From Bacteroidota bacterium (GTDB lineage: Bacteria; Bacteroidota; Bacteroidia; J057): 6,258 bases of DNA. The notes beneath the pieces are model-generated. The model was not told where the DNA came from, made no database searches, and saw nothing but the letters and a program-made list of their open reading frames with translations. Shown here in pieces: positions 5,451 through 6,258 of this stretch. Location of the stretch: positions 1 to 6,258 of the forward strand of contig CAUJFT010000155.1 of NCBI GenBank assembly GCA_963169475.1, in the 5' to 3' direction. Numbering within the stretch: the stretch's first letter is position 1; the number at the start of each line of letters is the position of its first letter. Position numbers and translations under genes: made by a program.

Positions 5451-6143
5451 ATGGAGTTAGCAGTATTAAATATACAAGGGGGACAAACAGGGCGTACTAT
5501 TACGCTCTCTCCGGAAGTTTTCGGCATGGAGACCCCTAACGACCACGCAATTTACCTAGATGTAAAGTACATCATGGCTAATCAGCGTCAGGGTACGCAT
5601 AAAACCAAAACCCGAGCAGAGGTAGTGGGTAGCACCAAAAAACTCTATCGCCAAAAAGGAACAGGAAATGCGCGTCAGGGTAATAAACGCTCTCCGCTTC
5701 ATCGCCATGGTGGTAGAATCTTTGGTCCGGTACCGCACGGCTATGGCTTTAAATTGAATAAAAAGCAAAGAGCTTTGGCTAGGAAAAGTGCTTTGACCTA
5801 TAAGGCGCAAGAGGCTGCGATTACGGTAGTAGAAAACTTCGTGTTTGATACCCCTAAAACCAAAAATTTCCTTTCACTCCTTGAAAGCCTCAAAGTAAAC
5901 GGTAAAAAGATACTCTTCGTTCTTCCTGCAACCACAGAGGCTGAACGCGAAGCAAGAATAGCAGCAACTGCCAAAGGCAATGCTCCTAAAAAAGTACTCA
6001 ATACGGTGTATCTCTCCGGCAGAAATGTACCAAATGTGAATATCGTATCGGCTTCAGACATCAATACTTATGACCTACTTAAAGCGCAGGTTTTAGTGAT
6101 GACAGAAGATGCTGTTGGTTATGTTAATGAAAAATTATCTTAA
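5451..6143 (+). CDS. rplD: 50S ribosomal protein L4 (uL4)
   Basis: L4 is an early 50S assembly protein whose extended loop lines the exit tunnel next to L22; in E. coli it also represses its own operon. The 230-residue product starts MELAVLNIQGG. The tunnel loop is clear: GTHKTKTRAEVVGS (48-61), YRQKGTGNARQG (66-77) and SPLHRHGGRIFGP (81-93), followed by LNKKQRALARKSAL. The end LLKAQVLVMTEDAV fits the family. Residues 161-184 form an extra charged, Ala-rich segment (EAEREARIAATAKGNAPKK) between the FVLP strand and NTVYLSGRNVPNV; L4 proteins are usually near 200-210 residues, so this explains the added length. The frame is open to an ATG at 5394 within rplC, but only the start at 5451 matches L4; one base separates it from the rplC stop. 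Confidence 0.97.
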   Translation: MELAVLNIQGGQTGRTITLSPEVFGMETPNDHAIYLDVKYIMANQRQGTHKTKTRAEVVGSTKKLYRQKGTGNARQGNKRSPLHRHGGRIFGPVPHGYGFKLNKKQRALARKSALTYKAQEAAITVVENFVFDTPKTKNFLSLLESLKVNGKKILFVLPATTEAEREARIAATAKGNAPKKVLNTVYLSGRNVPNVNIVSASDINTYDLLKAQVLVMTEDAVGYVNEKLS

Positions 6144-6155
6144 TTCATTTACGTT

Positions 6156-6258
6156 ATGATTCTGATTCGTCCTATATTATCGGAAAAATCTGTAAAGGCT
6201 ACCGAACACAAGAAACATCCCTCTTATTCTTTTGAGGTTCATATGGATGCTTCTAAGT
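6156..6258 (+). CDS. rplW: 50S ribosomal protein L23, N-terminal part (runs off right edge)
   Basis: L23 sits at the exit-tunnel rim and is the docking site for trigger factor and SRP. Only 34 codons are visible, reading MILIRPILSEKSVKATEHKK and then a YSFEVHMDASK segment. The I-[LI]-I-[RK]-P-I-[LV]-[ST]-E-K beginning followed by Y-x-F-x-V is diagnostic of L23, and the position after rplD is that expected. It starts 12 nt after rplD and lacks a Shine-Dalgarno. The C-terminal two thirds lie beyond the window. Confidence 0.93.
   Translation, partial: MILIRPILSEKSVKATEHKKHPSYSFEVHMDASK

Overview
The window looks like a chromosomal fragment from a member of the Bacteroidota (formerly Bacteroidetes). 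Three things support this. The two clear promoters match the family-specific consensus TTTG-N19/20-TAnnTTTG. The protein starts lack Shine-Dalgarno sequences and are instead preceded by A/T-rich leaders. The ribosomal genes are arranged rpsL-rpsG-fusA-rpsJ-rplC-rplD-rplW, with no tuf after fusA and with str and S10 clusters fused. Genus cannot be fixed from the sequence alone. The left-hand gene, a secreted protein with Bacteroidota-style signal peptide, fits the same assignment.

Layout. Positions 1-650 (minus strand) hold the N-terminal 216 codons of an exported protein that continues beyond the left edge. Positions 651-1082 are a very A/T-rich divergent intergenic stretch with no gene I can support. 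Positions 1083-1395 form the regulatory region of the ribosomal operon: promoter P1 (1083-1114, preceded by an A-tract), a roughly 185-nt stretch with several hairpins ending in a CGG-T7 run (about 1119-1303), then a second promoter P2 (1315-1345) and a short A-rich leader. From 1396 to the right edge, seven genes on the plus strand encode S12, S7, elongation factor G, S10, L3, L4 and the start of L23. Spacers are 62 nt or less, which is consistent with one polycistronic transcript.

How the genes work together. S12, S7 and S10 build the decoding side and head of the 30S subunit. L3, L4 and L23 are early-assembling 50S proteins around the peptidyl-transferase centre and exit tunnel. EF-G drives translocation. 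Co-transcription ties translation-factor output to ribosome assembly. The spacers are too short for E. coli-type S7 (rpsL-rpsG) or L4 (pre-rpsJ) repressor sites, so the natural place to look for feedback control here is the region upstream of rpsL.

The most interesting part is the P1-hairpins-P2 block upstream of rpsL. It may be a separate small RNA gene or a long alternative leader that controls the ribosomal operon, and it also contains an overlapping 38-codon open frame. The coding genes are ordinary housekeeping genes, with small oddities: a charged insertion in L4, a Pro/Ala/Lys tail on S12, an Asp-to-Ala change next to the domain IV tip histidine of EF-G, and a G8 tract inside the secreted-protein gene.
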